The position numbers and the translations under genes are program-made. Under the pieces are notes generated by a model. That model saw nothing but the letters and a program-made list of their open reading frames with translations. It ran no database searches and had not been told where the DNA came from. From Tetracentron sinense (lineage: Eukaryota > Streptophyta > Magnoliopsida > Trochodendrales > Trochodendraceae): a DNA stretch of 64,000 bases. Where the stretch lies: the NCBI GenBank assembly GCA_015143295.1, contig JABCRI010000113.1, positions 62,001-126,000 on the forward strand. The letters run 5' to 3'. Below are positions 23,330 to 33,979 of the stretch, piece after piece (the stretch's first letter is position 1; every line of letters starts with the position of its first letter).

Positions 23330-23900
23330 TGATTCCGTGAGGATGAACCTCACGGATCCACCCTAAGTGGTAGCTCCCAAAAGGGTTGATACATATTCAT
23401 CCGAGAGGGTTAAAACCTCACGGATCCAATATTAAGTGTTGGCCTCCGAGAGGCTGACATATATTCATCCGTAAGGACAAAACCCCATGGATCCAACTTT
23501 GGTGTTGGCCTCCGAGAGGCTGACACGTATTTATCCGTGAGGAACAAGACCTCATGGATCCAATATTTGGTGTCAGCTTTCATGAGGTCGACACGTGTTT
23601 ATCCATGAGGACCAAACCCTCACGGATCCAACCTATAGTGTTGGCCTTCATTAGGCTGACACATGGCATGTCCATGAGGACAAAACCTCACGGATCATTT
23701 TTAGTGTCAGTTTCTAAGAGACTGATATGTGTCTAATCGTGAGGACCAAAACCTCATGGATCCAACTTTGGTGTTAGCCTCTGAGAGGTTGACACCTATC
23801 CCATCTATGAGGATAAAACCCATACGGATCATGTTTGGTGCCAACCTCCAAGAGGCTAACATGTGTCCAATTCCTGAGGATAAGTCCTCACGGATTGAAT
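23330..23900. repeat. 67-bp tandem array, about 9 copies
   Basis: The phrase CCTCACGGATCCAA recurs at 23,351, 23,419, 23,486, 23,553, 23,621, 23,689, 23,755, 23,822 and 23,889 (spacing 66-68 bp). Each unit also holds TCCGAGAGGCTGACA. Copies differ by roughly 10-20 percent. Confidence 0.9.
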
Positions 23901-23927
23901 ATAATAGATCTAACCCTGGCCACGGGC

Positions 23928-24120
23928 AAGATCGATGGTCTCACCTCGTGATCCGTGGTTGAGACCTATAGTCTCACCTGTGATCCGTGGTTGAGACCTA
24001 TGGTCTCACCTGGTGATCCGTGGTTGAGACCAATGGTCTCACCTGGTGATCCGTGGTTGAGACCAATGGTCTCACCTGATGATCCGTGATTAAGACCTAT
24101 GGTCTCATCTTGATCCGTGG
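23928..24120. repeat. 33-bp tandem array with GAGACC/GGTCTC hairpins, about 6 copies
   Basis: GATCCGTGGTTGAGACC starts at 23,950, 23,982, 24,015, 24,048, 24,081 and 24,112. Every unit contains the inverted pair GAGACC-TAT-GGTCTC. Confidence 0.9.
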
Positions 24121-24164
24121 ACTGGCCTAGGCTAGTCTGTCCCAGCTGACAGTCAATATTTGAC

Positions 24165-24967
24165 TATCATGGGGGGTAGAAAATCCTTAATAAAAAGGAT
24201 TCTCTGTCAGGCTGTGGGGAATCCCAAGATAGGGACCCCCTCTTTTAAAATCTCATGGGATGCCACATGGCACCCCATTATTATTTTAGGAATAAGACTA
24301 TGTCCTTTATCCTAGAAAAGGATGAGATTAACATTCTCCTTTTTGAAAGGTACTGGGATTCCCCCCAAAAAGAGGAAACCTGGTACAAGAGTCCTCAAAA
24401 GAAGAGGATTCTGGGTAGTTTAAGGACTCTCCTAGATAAGGGAGAGCCGTAAGCTGGCATCCTCTAAGAGGAAAGCCCTTTTTGACTTTCCTAAAATAAG
24501 GGAGTCAAAGAGAGACTCTCTCAAAACCCATAAAAGGTGTGTTTCTCACAAAAAACACACAGAGAGAAGATAAAAACGAGAACAAAAGAAAAGGCTCTCT
24601 TTTAAGCAGCAGCAAACACAAGCAAGCTAGTAAAGAAGAAGACTCCACGATATGGAGAATACAAGGTGAGCCCTCATACATGGCCACCATTCTTTTTCTT
24701 TTCTTTTCTTAAAAAAGACCTCAATGAGGCACTTGTAACGCCTACATGGGAATTGGGCAACCTTATTGAATAAATAAAATATTTTATTCAATATTTGTCC
24801 TTCTTTTATTCTTCATCTTAATCAGAGGTTCTTCCCCAATACAGAGAAGGTAATTTAACAGTCTGAGTTTACTCAGATTGGAAGGATAGTCCCCCACAAC
24901 AAATGATAAACTTCATACAACAATGAAGGAAATTTGAAAGCAAAGAAGAATGAAGTTTGCGCTCACA
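24165..24967 (+). repeat. Probable LTR of Tat element B (start uncertain)
   Basis: LTR-like by position: it precedes a PBS-like TGGCATGCCCGGTGGGAC and ends GCTCACA. It contains a CATAAAAGG TATA-like site near 24,530 and AATAAATAAAATA near 24,765 as a poly(A) signal candidate. The left end cannot be fixed. No second copy was found at the other end of the element, so no LTR pair supports it. Confidence 0.5.
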
Positions 24968-24974
24968 AATTAAA

Positions 24975-24992
24975 TGGCATGCCCGGTGGGAC
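24975..24992 (+). promoter_or_regulatory. PBS-like site of Tat element B
   Basis: TGGCATGCCCGGTGGGAC follows the LTR-like region by 7 bp and has the TGGCxxGCCCxGTGGGAC shape I associate with plant Tat elements. The cognate tRNA is not identified. Confidence 0.45.
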
Positions 24993-25319
24993 ATCCTTCT
25001 CCTCTCATCTTTGATAAAGATTAAAAAAAAATATAAAAGAAGAAAAAAGAGAGGAAAGTGAGTAATCCTTTCCCTATCTTCTCTTCAATTTGTGTGCAGG
25101 AGAATCGAGACCGTCTACGTCCGTCCGGCTTACGTGCTCACCATCAAGAGGAGGGTCTATATCCCTCCAATATGATGCCGATCCCAGCAACTCATCCCCT
25201 AACTTGGGCTGAGGTGGCAGCAGCCCCAATCATGAGGCCTCGGTCTACTGGCCGAACCCTCAATGAGGGTCTTGCTGTCCCTCCACGGCGGAGTCAACCC
25301 TGCCAGGTCCACGGACAGG

Positions 25320-25560
25320 GTGCATCCCCACGGACCAGGTGTGTCCCCAAGGATACACCACGGACAAGGTGCATCCCCAAGGATGCTCCGTGGGCAAGGG
25401 GCATCCCCCAGGATGTCCCACAGAGAGGCTGCACCCAAGAGGATGCGCCATGGAGCAGACACATCCACCAGGATGCACCACGGATTGGGTGCATCCAACT
25501 AGATGCCCCACGGACAGTGTGCATTCCCATTAGAGTGCATCACGGAGGGTGTACCCAACC
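25320..25560. repeat. 30-bp tandem array, about 8 copies
   Basis: Units of the form GTGCATCCCCAAGGATGCxC followed by CACGGACAAG. Spacing is 30 bp through at least seven consecutive units. Encodes a Pro/Gly/His-rich decapeptide. Confidence 0.9.
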
Positions 25561-25954
25561 GGGTATACACACTGCAGGATGGTTCAACCATTCTGCGACA
25601 GGCCAGCCCAAAAGGCAGACCTATGTCAAACAATGGACCAGGCCTAACAAGCCGTCCCAAATCCCAATAGTCCACAGTGGAAAGGCCTCAATTGCTGGGG
25701 CCGACCATAGGACCAGTTGGATATAAGCCCCCTCAGTCCATGCTGACTGATGGAGCTCCCCCTTTGAAAAATTTTCTAGGAGGGGGATATGCTGCCCAAT
25801 TTTCATCAGGGTGAAGGAACAAGGCCAAGCGTCTCAAGGACTTAATAAACAATCCCTCAAAAAACTTTAAAAATAACAAAGTAATTGAAGAGGGTGCCTT
25901 AGGGCACTTATTCGTGAACAAGAAACGTCCACGGACCAAGGTCCAGGATATCCC

Positions 25955-26420
25955 ATGGAGGGAAGCAGAAGATTATCCACGGACAGGAATATAGAATTGT
26001 CCACAGACAGAAATGCCAAACTGTTCACGGACAAGTCATCAAGACCGTCCACGGACGAAAGAGGCCAAATGTCCACGGACAGGAGATCAACTCTGTCCAC
26101 GGACAGAAGAACAGCTCTGTCCATGAACAGAATTCCAACTCTGTCCACGGACAGAAGTTCAAGACCGTCCACGGATGAAAAGTCAAAATTGTCCACGAAC
26201 AGATCATCAAGACCGTCCGTGAACGGAAGATGTAAGATGTCCACAGAGAGGATATCAGCTCCGTCCACGGACAGAAGAACAGTTCTGTCCACGGACAGAA
26301 TTCCAACTCTGTCCACGGACAAAAACTTAAGATCGTCCACGGACAGAAGAGCAGCTCTGTCCACGGATAGAATTTCAACACTGTCCACGGATAGAAATCC
26401 AAGACTATCTGTGGATAGGC
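25955..26420. repeat. 24-bp tandem array with TGTCC-AC-GGACA quasi-palindromes, about 19 copies
   Basis: CTCTGTCCACGGACAGAA repeats at strict 24-bp spacing. Each unit carries the inverted arms TGTCC and GGACA. Encodes an 8-residue Ser-Thr-Asp-Arg repeat on the + strand. Confidence 0.92.
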
Positions 26421-26527
26421 CCAAGCCTGGTCCACAGACTGAAGACCCAACCACTCGGAGCAGAGACCCAGGCCAGTCCGAGGGTTAGAAATGTGCCCCC
26501 TTTACAGGTATAGGTCCAAACAAATCC

Positions 26528-27543
26528 GTGGACAATGTCCACGGGCAGAAATTCCTTACAAGAAAGGAAGGTCCACGGATAGGCACTCTGCCATCTGAGG
26601 ACATTTCTCCTTCTAAGAAGGAGAGAAGTTGGTATTATAAAGCCAACAAAAGAAGGGTATTCACGGAGCCGGATTCATCTTCTGATGATGATGCAAGGAG
26701 CATTAACAGCCGTGATCAATATCGCCCAGCTGTCAATGCAAGAAACACTTCGAGTCCAAAATAGGCAGATAAAGACTTGTTGTATAGACTGGGTCCGAAC
26801 GCTTTCCGAGGTGCTAGCCTTGCAACCTTCACATCATTGATGGCATCAGTCCGTCATCAACGCCAACGGCCTCCATCCAGAGATGTAAACCCATTCTGGG
26901 GCAGAGCAAGTGCTGAACCAGAAAGAAGAGCAGCAGCACCATATGACTCTAGGGTTAAGGTGCTAAATAGAAGCACTTCTGCTTTTGAGATGCCCAGGAA
27001 GAAAACTCCTGAGGAAATCCTGCAACTCAGAAACAACCCTTCGGCTCCGCCAAAGAAGGTGTATAATTATCGGTCAAGGCCAAGAAGGTTTAGGAACCAG
27101 AAGTCAAAAAGGTCGACGGTCGCCTCAGATAAAATCCGTTTTGTCCACCAGAGACGAACGACTGATCCTTCTGCACCTATGCACCCCACTCGGGAGAGAT
27201 CCGATACCAGAGCATCATATGATGGTTACTAGAGAGTGTCTGTGAATATGATCGGTGCTAGACTCAACCCAGCACCGGGAGAATATACGACCCCAGTGTT
27301 CCAATGAACTGGGGCAACGCCTGAGCAGGATTTATCAGCCAGGCAGGATTCTCAAAGTTCAACTGCCGCTATTTTAGCCGCTTTGGACGAGACTGAATCC
27401 TCGCAAGCTGTCAGGATAGCTGCTCTGGGTCCGATGGTGCCGAGAAGAAAAAGGAGCCGCAAGAATCAGGCCAGAGGGAATTGGAAGAAACTTCGCCGTC
27501 AAAGATTCTGACGAGCCAGCTCCTCAACCAATAAGGCCGGAAG
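26528..27543 (+). pseudogene. gag: Element B gag upstream coding remnants
   Basis: Open blocks 26,528-26,764 and 26,777-27,232 encode basic, Arg/Ser/Pro-rich text (KAFRG..., RNQKSKRSTVASDKIRF). These regions usually precede the capsid in Tat Gags. They are interrupted by stops at 26,762-26,764 and 27,230-27,232 and followed by a broken acidic stretch to 27,543. No domain recognised. Confidence 0.45.
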
Positions 27544-28620
27544 TTGTGCAGGAAATTCCTCAATAGGTTTTCAGTACACAAAATCCTTTGTATGGGATGC
27601 CCAGTGCATATTTTACAGAAGAAGAGTTCCCAAACCTTTTTCCGGTTACTGGGGCCAACTTCAGAACGACCAGTAGCGGTCATGATGACGAACCTGGATG
27701 GGAATACTGGTCAGGGGAATAACCCTTTGACTTCGGTACCTCCGCCATCAAATGATCAAACAGCAACCTTACAGGCTCAAATCCAATACAAGGATAATCA
27801 GATCGCAGCCATGATGTCTCAAATGCAAGAGTTGGCTACTCAATTGTCAGCTCTCAAATTTGCATCGGCACCTGGGCTACACTTCCCATACCAAGGAGTT
27901 AGCAGCAATCAAGGCACAGCCCCTATACCTCCAAGTCATCCAAGGGCACCCGAAACAGGTCCCGTCCCGAATCAGACCGCTCTCATAGGAGAGGTGTCAC
28001 CGTCTCTTTTGGCTGTAATCGAAGAGATTGTTCGCAATTAAATGCAGCAGGCAAAAGAAAGAGAAGAGGATGTACGGATGATCGTGAAGCCTTATCCAGC
28101 TATCATGGATGCGGTTTCATTCCTGCCAGGCTTTGTCCAACCAACATTCAAAATGTTCGACGGCACTGGAGATCCGAGGTAACATTTGTCTCATTTCCTC
28201 TCGAGATACAGATTAGCATCTAAAAATGGGGCTCTTTGCCTTCAGCTCTTCGTACAATCCCAGGAGGGCGCTGCTTTCACATGGTATGCTAACCTCCCCG
28301 AGGTTTCAATCCCTGATTGGAACACCATGATGACTGAGTTTAGCAAACAATTTTACAACACCCAAAGAAGAGTAGGTGTTCCAGAATTGATTGAAACTCG
28401 GCAAAGGGACAATGAAACAGTAACAGAGTTCATTGCCCAATGGAGAGCTCTGACCTTCTCCTGCTCGCAAAAGTTTACTCAAATGGAGCTTATTAGGATG
28501 TGCCTCAATAATTTTAAGCACGACCTTTCAACTGCCTTAATGGCCCAAACCTTTACGGGTTTCGAAGATCTATGCACAAAAGCGCATGACATGGAAATCC
28601 ATATAGGAAAAAGAAGGTGA
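27544..28620 (+). pseudogene. gag: Element B Gag capsid region (Tat type)
   Basis: One frame with two stops (TAA at 28,039-28,041 and 28,180-28,182). Text includes SQMQELATQLSALKFAS (coiled), PTFKMFDGTGDPR, FVQSQEGAAFTWYANLP, FSKQFYNTQRRVGVPELI and ETVTEFIAQWRALTFSC, the Retrotrans_gag core of Tat elements. It would assemble particles. The initial Met cannot be chosen securely because the ORF is open to the left of 27,544 only as a remnant. Confidence 0.82.
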
Positions 28621-29370
28621 GGCAGGGGCACTGATCGCCTTAAATCCTCAACAACTGAAGTAGTTAAAGCCAAAAGGACTACACCACTAGTATCAAGCAC
28701 TAGTAGATCAGCTAGCCGAACAAACAACTGCAAATGACCAATTAAGGTTGGTACCAAACAAGCTCAAGGTGGATCTAGGAAGCCACAATGGCAAGGTAAA
28801 AAGGAACCACCAAAGAAGATCACCATGGAAGAAAGAATGAATAAAACATATTCATTCTCTGAAGACATTGTCAAAGATCTGTTTAAAGATCTCCTAGCCA
28901 ATGAACTCATCACTCTCCTAGAAAGCTGAAGACCTCAAGAAATTGGGATGAAAAATGATCCCAAATACTGTCCTTATCATTGTATGATCAGTCACAAGAT
29001 AGGTGACAGCTTTGTACTCAAGGACATTATTCAACAGCTTTTGGACAATAAAGAGATTGTCATTGATGATCTCCAGTAGGCAGCCATGGCTAATACGGTC
29101 GTGGCTTCGAAGCCAGTTGATGAAAATAAGGCATCTTCAAGTGGTAAGCTTCCTGACGACAAACCATCAAACAAAGAAGACTGGACCCTCTTTGAAAGTA
29201 AAGGGACCAAGAAAAAAAAGCAGTTGGCTCAAAATGCCAATGCCAAAAAGCAAGCCCAGGCTACAAGACAAGTTCGAGCCCTAAGAAAGGAAGGGAAGCT
29301 CATAGCTAAGGCTGAAAAGAAGAAAAAGAAAGAAAGAGCAAGGGAAACCAAGAAAATCGGCCCTGCCTAA
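28621..29370 (+). pseudogene. gag: Element B Gag C-terminus and basic tail
   Basis: MEERMNKTYSFSEDIVKDLF at 28,820-28,890 and CPYHCMISHKIGDSFVLKDI at 28,970-29,030 (a C-x2-H-like nucleic-acid-binding segment of Tat Gags). 29,086-29,370 encodes a Lys-rich tail (LAQNANAKKQAQATRQVRAL). Stops at about 28,738, 28,929 and 29,079. Right after 29,370 the reading jumps into the middle of RT. Confidence 0.65.
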
Positions 29371-29927
29371 GACGCCCTTGTGGAACAAAAGTCGTTGACG
29401 GCAATTACCTTGATGGATTTTATGCCACAACAGGCTTCGAAGCCTTATCCTTCATGGATGGGTATTCCGACTATAATCAAATCAAGATGGCCCCAGAAGA
29501 TGAAGAACTTACAGTATTCTGTACTCCTAAGGGAGTGTTCTGCTACAAAGTCATGTCATTTGGCCTTTAAAATACCGGAGCAACTTATCAAAAGGCTATG
29601 ACTATCATATTTGGAGATATTCTCCATGACAAGGTCGAATGTTATGTCAACGATCTGGTTTTCAAAACAAGGCAATGAAGCAATCATCTGGATGATCTTT
29701 AGGAAATTTTCGACAGACTACGACAACATCAGCTCAAGATGAACCCGCTCAAATGCGCGTTCGGAGTTGCATCCGGAAAATTCCTGGGCTTTGTGGTATG
29801 CCATAGAGGAATTGAGATTGACCCTACCAAAATAAGGGCCATTCGCGAGATGCCTCCTCCAAGAAATCTCCGCGAGTTAAAAGAACTTCAGGGTTGACTC
29901 GCTTATATCCGGAGATTCATCTCCAAT
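29371..29927 (+). pseudogene. pol: Element B reverse transcriptase, N-terminal half and protease deleted
   Basis: Begins inside the RT palm (ATTGFEALSFMDGYSDYNQI at about 29,424), so the protease and RT fingers are missing. The junction lies between 29,370 and about 29,420. The frame then runs to RNase H with stops in the RT at about 29,568, 29,676, 29,700 and 29,897. The active site reads Y-V-N-D (about 29,643), an Asp to Asn change. At least two stops look like CGA to TGA. Confidence 0.8.
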
Positions 29928-31292
29928 TTGGCTGGAAGATGCCAACCGTTTTCCCGGTTAATGAAGAAGGGAATACCGTTTCAATGGGATGAAGCTTGCC
30001 AAAATGCTTTGGATAACATTAAGACTTATCTCACAAACCCACCGGTCCTGATGGCTCCCATCAGAGAAAAGCCACTTATCCTCTATATCACAGCCCTCGA
30101 GGGATCTCTCGGAGCTCTCCTTGCTCAGCATAATTATCAAGGAAACGAAAACGCCCTGTACTACCTAAGCAAGACTTTGGTAGGAGCAGAATGCAGATAT
30201 AGCCCAATAGAAAAAGTATGTCTGGCCCTCATCTTTGCCCTGAAGAAACTAAGACATTATATGTTGGAGCATTCGATGAAACTGATATCCAGAGTTGATC
30301 CTCTTAAATACATAATGTCTCATCCCACTCTCTCTAGCAGAATGGCGAAGTGGGTAGTGCTCTTGTTTGAATCCAAAATCGAATTCGTGCCCCAAAAGGC
30401 AGTGAAAGGACAAGCTCTTGCAGATTTCCTTGCAGCACATCTAATTCCTGTAGACTCACCGCTGGTCACTGACCTTCTAGACGAAGAAGTCATGCAAGTT
30501 CAAGTCAAACCAGGTTGGAAGATGTATTTTGATGGAGCTTCAAGAAGTCCTAATGGAGTTAAGCCCATCGACCCAAAAGAAAACAAATCAGGGATCGGTG
30601 TTGTTTTTGTCACACCTGAAAATGCAATACTACCCTATTCCTTCACCCTAACAGAAGGATGTTCAAATAATGAAGCTGAGTATGAAGCCCTAATAGTAGG
30701 TCTTGAATTGGCTCTTGAGATCCTAGTGGATGAACTAACTATCTATGGGGATTCAGAACTTGTCATCAAACAAGTACGAGGTGAATATGTAGTACGAAGG
30801 GTTAGTCTCCTTTTCTATCAGAAGAGAGTGGACCAGCTACTTGCTCAAATTCCAAGAAGCAGCCTCTTTCATGTCCATAGAGGACTCAACAATCAAGCCG
30901 ATGCTTTGGATAGCCTTGCAGCATCTCTAACCCTGCCAACAGACAAGATGCTAACCATCACAGTGGGGGAAAGAAGAACTCTCAAACCCCTTCCAGAGAT
31001 AGACTTCCTTGAGAGATTTTTTTCTGTGACAGTCAAAGAAACAGATGAGGATTGGCGACAGCCCTTCATCGATTATCTCCAACATGGTCGATTACCTGGA
31101 TATCGTGCCAAGCACGTTGAAGTCCGCCGACGGGTCACGAAATTTGTGATATTGGAAGAAACCTTATATAAAAGGTCCCTAGATGGCATCTTGATGAGAT
31201 ATATATCTGGAAGTGAAATAAATCAAGCCATGAAAGAAACTCATGCTGGGATCTACGATGCTCACCAAGCTGGGCCTAAGCTACAAATGTAG
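29928..31292 (+). pseudogene. pol: Element B RNase H plus second RNase H, 454 codons open
   Basis: One open frame. First RNase H: LILYITALEGSLGALLAQ, YSPIEKVCLALIFALKKLRHY, VDPLKYIMSHPTLSSRMAKW. Second, archaeal-type RNase H: MYFDGASRS, CSNNEAEYEALIVGLELALE, IYGDSELVIKQVRGEY and LNNQADALDSLA, with all four acidic positions visible. The end enters the integrase zinc finger. The frame is continuous with RT upstream and, across one TAG at 31,290-31,292, with integrase downstream. The long ORF suggests this copy decayed fairly recently. Marks the Tat lineage. Confidence 0.88.
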
Positions 31293-32369
31293 TTGAAAAG
31301 ATTAGGCTACTATTGGCCTACGATGATCACTGATTGTCTCAACTATGCAAGAAAATACAAAGTTTGTCAGCTCCATGCTGATTTTATACATCAGGCTCCC
31401 GAGCCTCTCCACATGACAATGTGTTCGTGGCCCTTTGGGGCATGGGGAATGGACATCATAGGACCATTCACCCCACCATCATCTGCTGGGCATCAATACA
31501 TCCTGGTTGTGACAGACTACTTCTCAAAATGGGCCGAAGCCATCGCTCTCAAAGAAGTCAAACACCACTCAGTAGCAGACTTCATTCGGACCAACATCAT
31601 ATATCGGTTCGGAATTCCAGAAAGCATTATCTCGGATAACGGGCAATCTTTTCGAAGCGCCCCTATACACAAGTTGTATACCAAATTTGGTATCCGAGAG
31701 GACCATTCTACCCGGTACTATGCAACCGTAAATGGTCTAGCCGAAGCCTTCAACAAGACTTTGTGCAAAATCCTCAAGAAAATTATGGATAAAAGCAAAC
31801 GGGATTGGCACGAACGCCTACCCGAAGCCCTCTGGGTATACGGGACTACTCATCTGACTCCGACACAAGCCACGTCGTATTCCTTGGTCTTTAGCGGTGA
31901 AGCAGTTCTCCCCCTTGAAATTCAAATTCCCTCCCTACGGGTGGCAATTCAGCAATCTCTTACAAAAGAAGATTCAGCTAAAGTTCATCTTGCAGAGCTT
32001 GAAACTCTTAATGAACGTCGTCTCCAAGCCCAACAGAGTTTAGAGATGTACCAGCAAAAATTAACTAGCGCCTTCAATAAAAGGATAAGACTAAGGTCTT
32101 TCAAAAATGGAGATTTGGTTTTGATAGTCAAAACTTCGATCATCATCACTCGTCGAACCAAGGGGAAGCTCGAACCAAAATGGGAAGGGCCATATGTCGT
32201 CGAGAGGGTATACTCTAACGGATCGTACCTACTGACCTCAATGGATGGAGAGAGAATTATCCCTTCAACCAATGCAAGATTCCTCAAGCGATACTACTCC
32301 TATGGATCAAAATGCTCGCTAGACCAAAACTTTAAAAGACGGTCTAGACAAAATTTAGAGCACAAATGA
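31293..32369 (+). pseudogene. pol: Element B integrase, 358 codons open
   Basis: Same frame as the RNase H block. The zinc finger's first Cys pair is damaged (ARKYKVCQLH, where Cys is expected at the Tyr). Core: WGMDIIGPF, ISDNGQSFRS and NGLAEAFNKTL supply D, D and E. The C-terminal part GDLVLIVKTSI...LEPKWEGPYVVERVYSNGSY is the usual GPY/F-like domain. No chromodomain. The ORF end overlaps the first unit of the 3' UTR array. Confidence 0.88.
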
Positions 32370-32650
32370 CTCGGTAAGCTGAAAACCCTAAGAGGTGGCT
32401 TAGGCAAAAATCAGAGTCATGCTCGCTAAGTTAAAAACCCTTAGGGGCGGCTTAGGCAAAATTTAGAGCAATAATGACTCACTAAGTTGAAAATCCGAAA
32501 CGGACGGCTTAGAATAAAATTTTGAGTAAAATAAAATACCCGGCTAGACCAAAACTCCAAGAGACGGTCTAGGCAAAAATTAGGGCAACAAATAGCTCAC
32601 TAGACTAACACTCTAAGAGTAAGTCTAGGCAAAAATTAGAGCGATTTGAC
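32290..32650. repeat. About 55-bp tandem array in element B 3' UTR, about 6 copies
   Basis: Units run CTCGCTAAGTTAAAAACCC... then GGCTTAGGCAAAATTTAGAG. Inside each, inverted words (CTAGACC/GGTCTAG or TAAGCTG/GGCTTAG) flank a short spacer. The array begins inside the 3' end of the integrase ORF. Tandem repeats in the 3' UTR are known for Tat/Retand elements. Confidence 0.8.
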
Positions 32651-33253
32651 AGGCTCCTGAATTCGAGCTAAAAAGGTTCATAAAGGCTCCCGAATACGAG
32701 CTAAAAAAGGTTCACGGCGCTTCAAAAGTCTCTAGAATACCAGACCAATGTCCAAACCCACCTAGGCACGAACAAAAACTGCCTATTCGCTACTAAATTA
32801 CGAATCGAAGCTTTAAAAGTCCCCAAAATACAAGGCCGAAGTCTAAACCTTCCTAGGTACGAATGGAAACTACCTATTCGCTATCAAAATACGAATCCCC
32901 TTTGGAACTACGTTTGGCTTGATCCTATCATGGGGACGTAGGCAGCCTGAGGAATTAACTTGGGTTCAATCAGTTCTTCTAAAAGAACATTATCCCCCTG
33001 GGATATAAAATCATTGTTGTCCCTCCATATGGATGATATAAAAATAAAAAAAAGGGCATATACTAAATGATGAAACAAAAAAATTTCATTTATTCGTAGG
33101 ATTTGCATCCTGAGGATTTACATTCACATCCGGAGGATTTACAATAGGAAGATCATCATTAATAGGATGTATATCAAGAGGATTTTCTTCGATACGAGGC
33201 CTGGTATCGGAAAAGGATAATTTTTCTATCCTGGTGCGTTGTTGTTTATGGAG
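32651..33253 (+). other. Element B 3' UTR between pol array and antisense ORF
   Basis: Non-coding. Two diverged copies of a segment with CCTAGGCACGAA / CCTAGGTACGAA lie at 32,700-32,880, then the CTACGT hairpin at 32,904-32,947, then AT-rich DNA to the antisense ORF end. Confidence 0.5.
32904..32947 (+). promoter_or_regulatory. Conserved CTACGT...ACGTAG hairpin motif
   Basis: GAACTACGTTTGGC, GATCC, ATGGGG and ACGTAGGCAGCC in order. The arms CTACGT and ACGTAG can pair. The same motif lies on the minus strand at 35,029-35,076 and 61,606-61,654 in a different Tat/Ogre-like family. Confidence 0.55.
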
Positions 33254-33903
33254 TTATGCAGCTTTCCGACAGGCGTCCGCCAAATCCTCTTTCAATCTAA
33301 TGATTTTCCCCAGGGTCTTCTGGCCTTGAATCTTCACGGACTGTCCGTTAGATAATTCGAAATCTACAGTTGCAAGCTCTGTTTCCATCGACTCACGAGC
33401 GCTCTTTAATTTTGAAGCCCTAACCATAGCTTCTTGCAGTTGCAGACGAAGACTCTCTACCTCGGCTTCTGTAGCCCATTGGTGTTCCGCAGTCTGACAG
33501 ACTTTCTCACGAAGATCATTGGAAACTTCGGTCAATTCAGTTATCTTGAAGGAAGTATCATTAACATGATCTCTGGCTTTTATTTGAAGACCACTAATCG
33601 GGTCTATATCATTCAAACGGTATACTTTCCAAGCCGAATCAATTAAGTCTTCAACCTCCTGCTGTACGATGAGATCTCTGACACCCAGGCGATCAAGAAT
33701 GTTAAATGCTGAAATATAGTCATCTTGCATCTGGTCGAGATCCTTAAAACTTCTGCTAAGCAGTGAGGTCTTCAAACCTTCCAGTACATGTTTAGCACTC
33801 TCGATATAAGCATCAGCCAACACCTTGGACGGAGGAGGAATCAGAGCATGATTGGGTACTCCGAAAGTAAACCTTGGAGCATTCATGGTTCCCTCGATTA
33901 TGC
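33254..33903 (-). CDS. Element B antisense ORF, exon 2
   Basis: 210 codons from ATG 33,886 to the stop at 33,254, open upstream to an acceptor-like TTTTTGTAG at 33,904. It starts MNAPRFTFGVPNHALIPPPS, then is strongly helical and charged (VESLRLQLQEAMVRASKLKS, GKIIRLKEDLADACRKAA), probably coiled-coil. It lies antisense between pol and the missing 3' LTR, where extra antisense ORFs have been described in Tat-lineage elements. The frame continues in phase into the upstream block 33,980-34,619 if a 76-bp intron is removed. Function unknown. Confidence 0.6.
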
Positions 33904-33979
33904 CTACAAAAATTGTGGTGAATTAGAAGGTGTAAAAAATTATTTGATTGAAATAAAAGAAGCAATCAAAGTTATATAC
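33904..33979 (-). other. Putative 76-bp intron in antisense ORF
   Basis: Minus strand: TTTCCG|GTATATAAC donor, AT-rich body, CACAATTTTTGTAG|GCATAATC acceptor. It contains an in-frame stop (TAA at 33,974-33,972), and removal joins the two open blocks through a split Gly codon without a frame change. Confidence 0.6.

Larger units (their letters stand above)
25058..26488 (+). pseudogene. Element B leader ORFs built from peptide repeats
   Basis: Two open blocks upstream of gag. 25,058-25,726 (first in-frame ATG at 25,171) contains about eight 10-residue repeats coded by a 30-bp array. 25,955-26,488 contains about nineteen 8-residue repeats (LSTDRRTA-like) coded by a 24-bp array. Because both units are multiples of three and lack stops, several frames on both strands stay open, so openness is weak evidence for coding. 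No domain recognised. The position equals that of the extra upstream ORFs known from Tat elements. The two blocks are separated by stops at 25,724-25,950. Confidence 0.4.

Noticed and set aside
23330..24120. CRISPR-like spacing of repeats
   Set aside because: Units are head-to-tail without unique spacers, in a plant genome.
25199..25533. Overlapping ORFs in five frames
   Set aside because: Produced by a 30-bp repeat without stops; at most one frame could be real.
25867..26454. 195- and 141-codon minus-strand ORFs
   Set aside because: Mirror of the 24-bp array; composition shadow of the plus-strand repeat.
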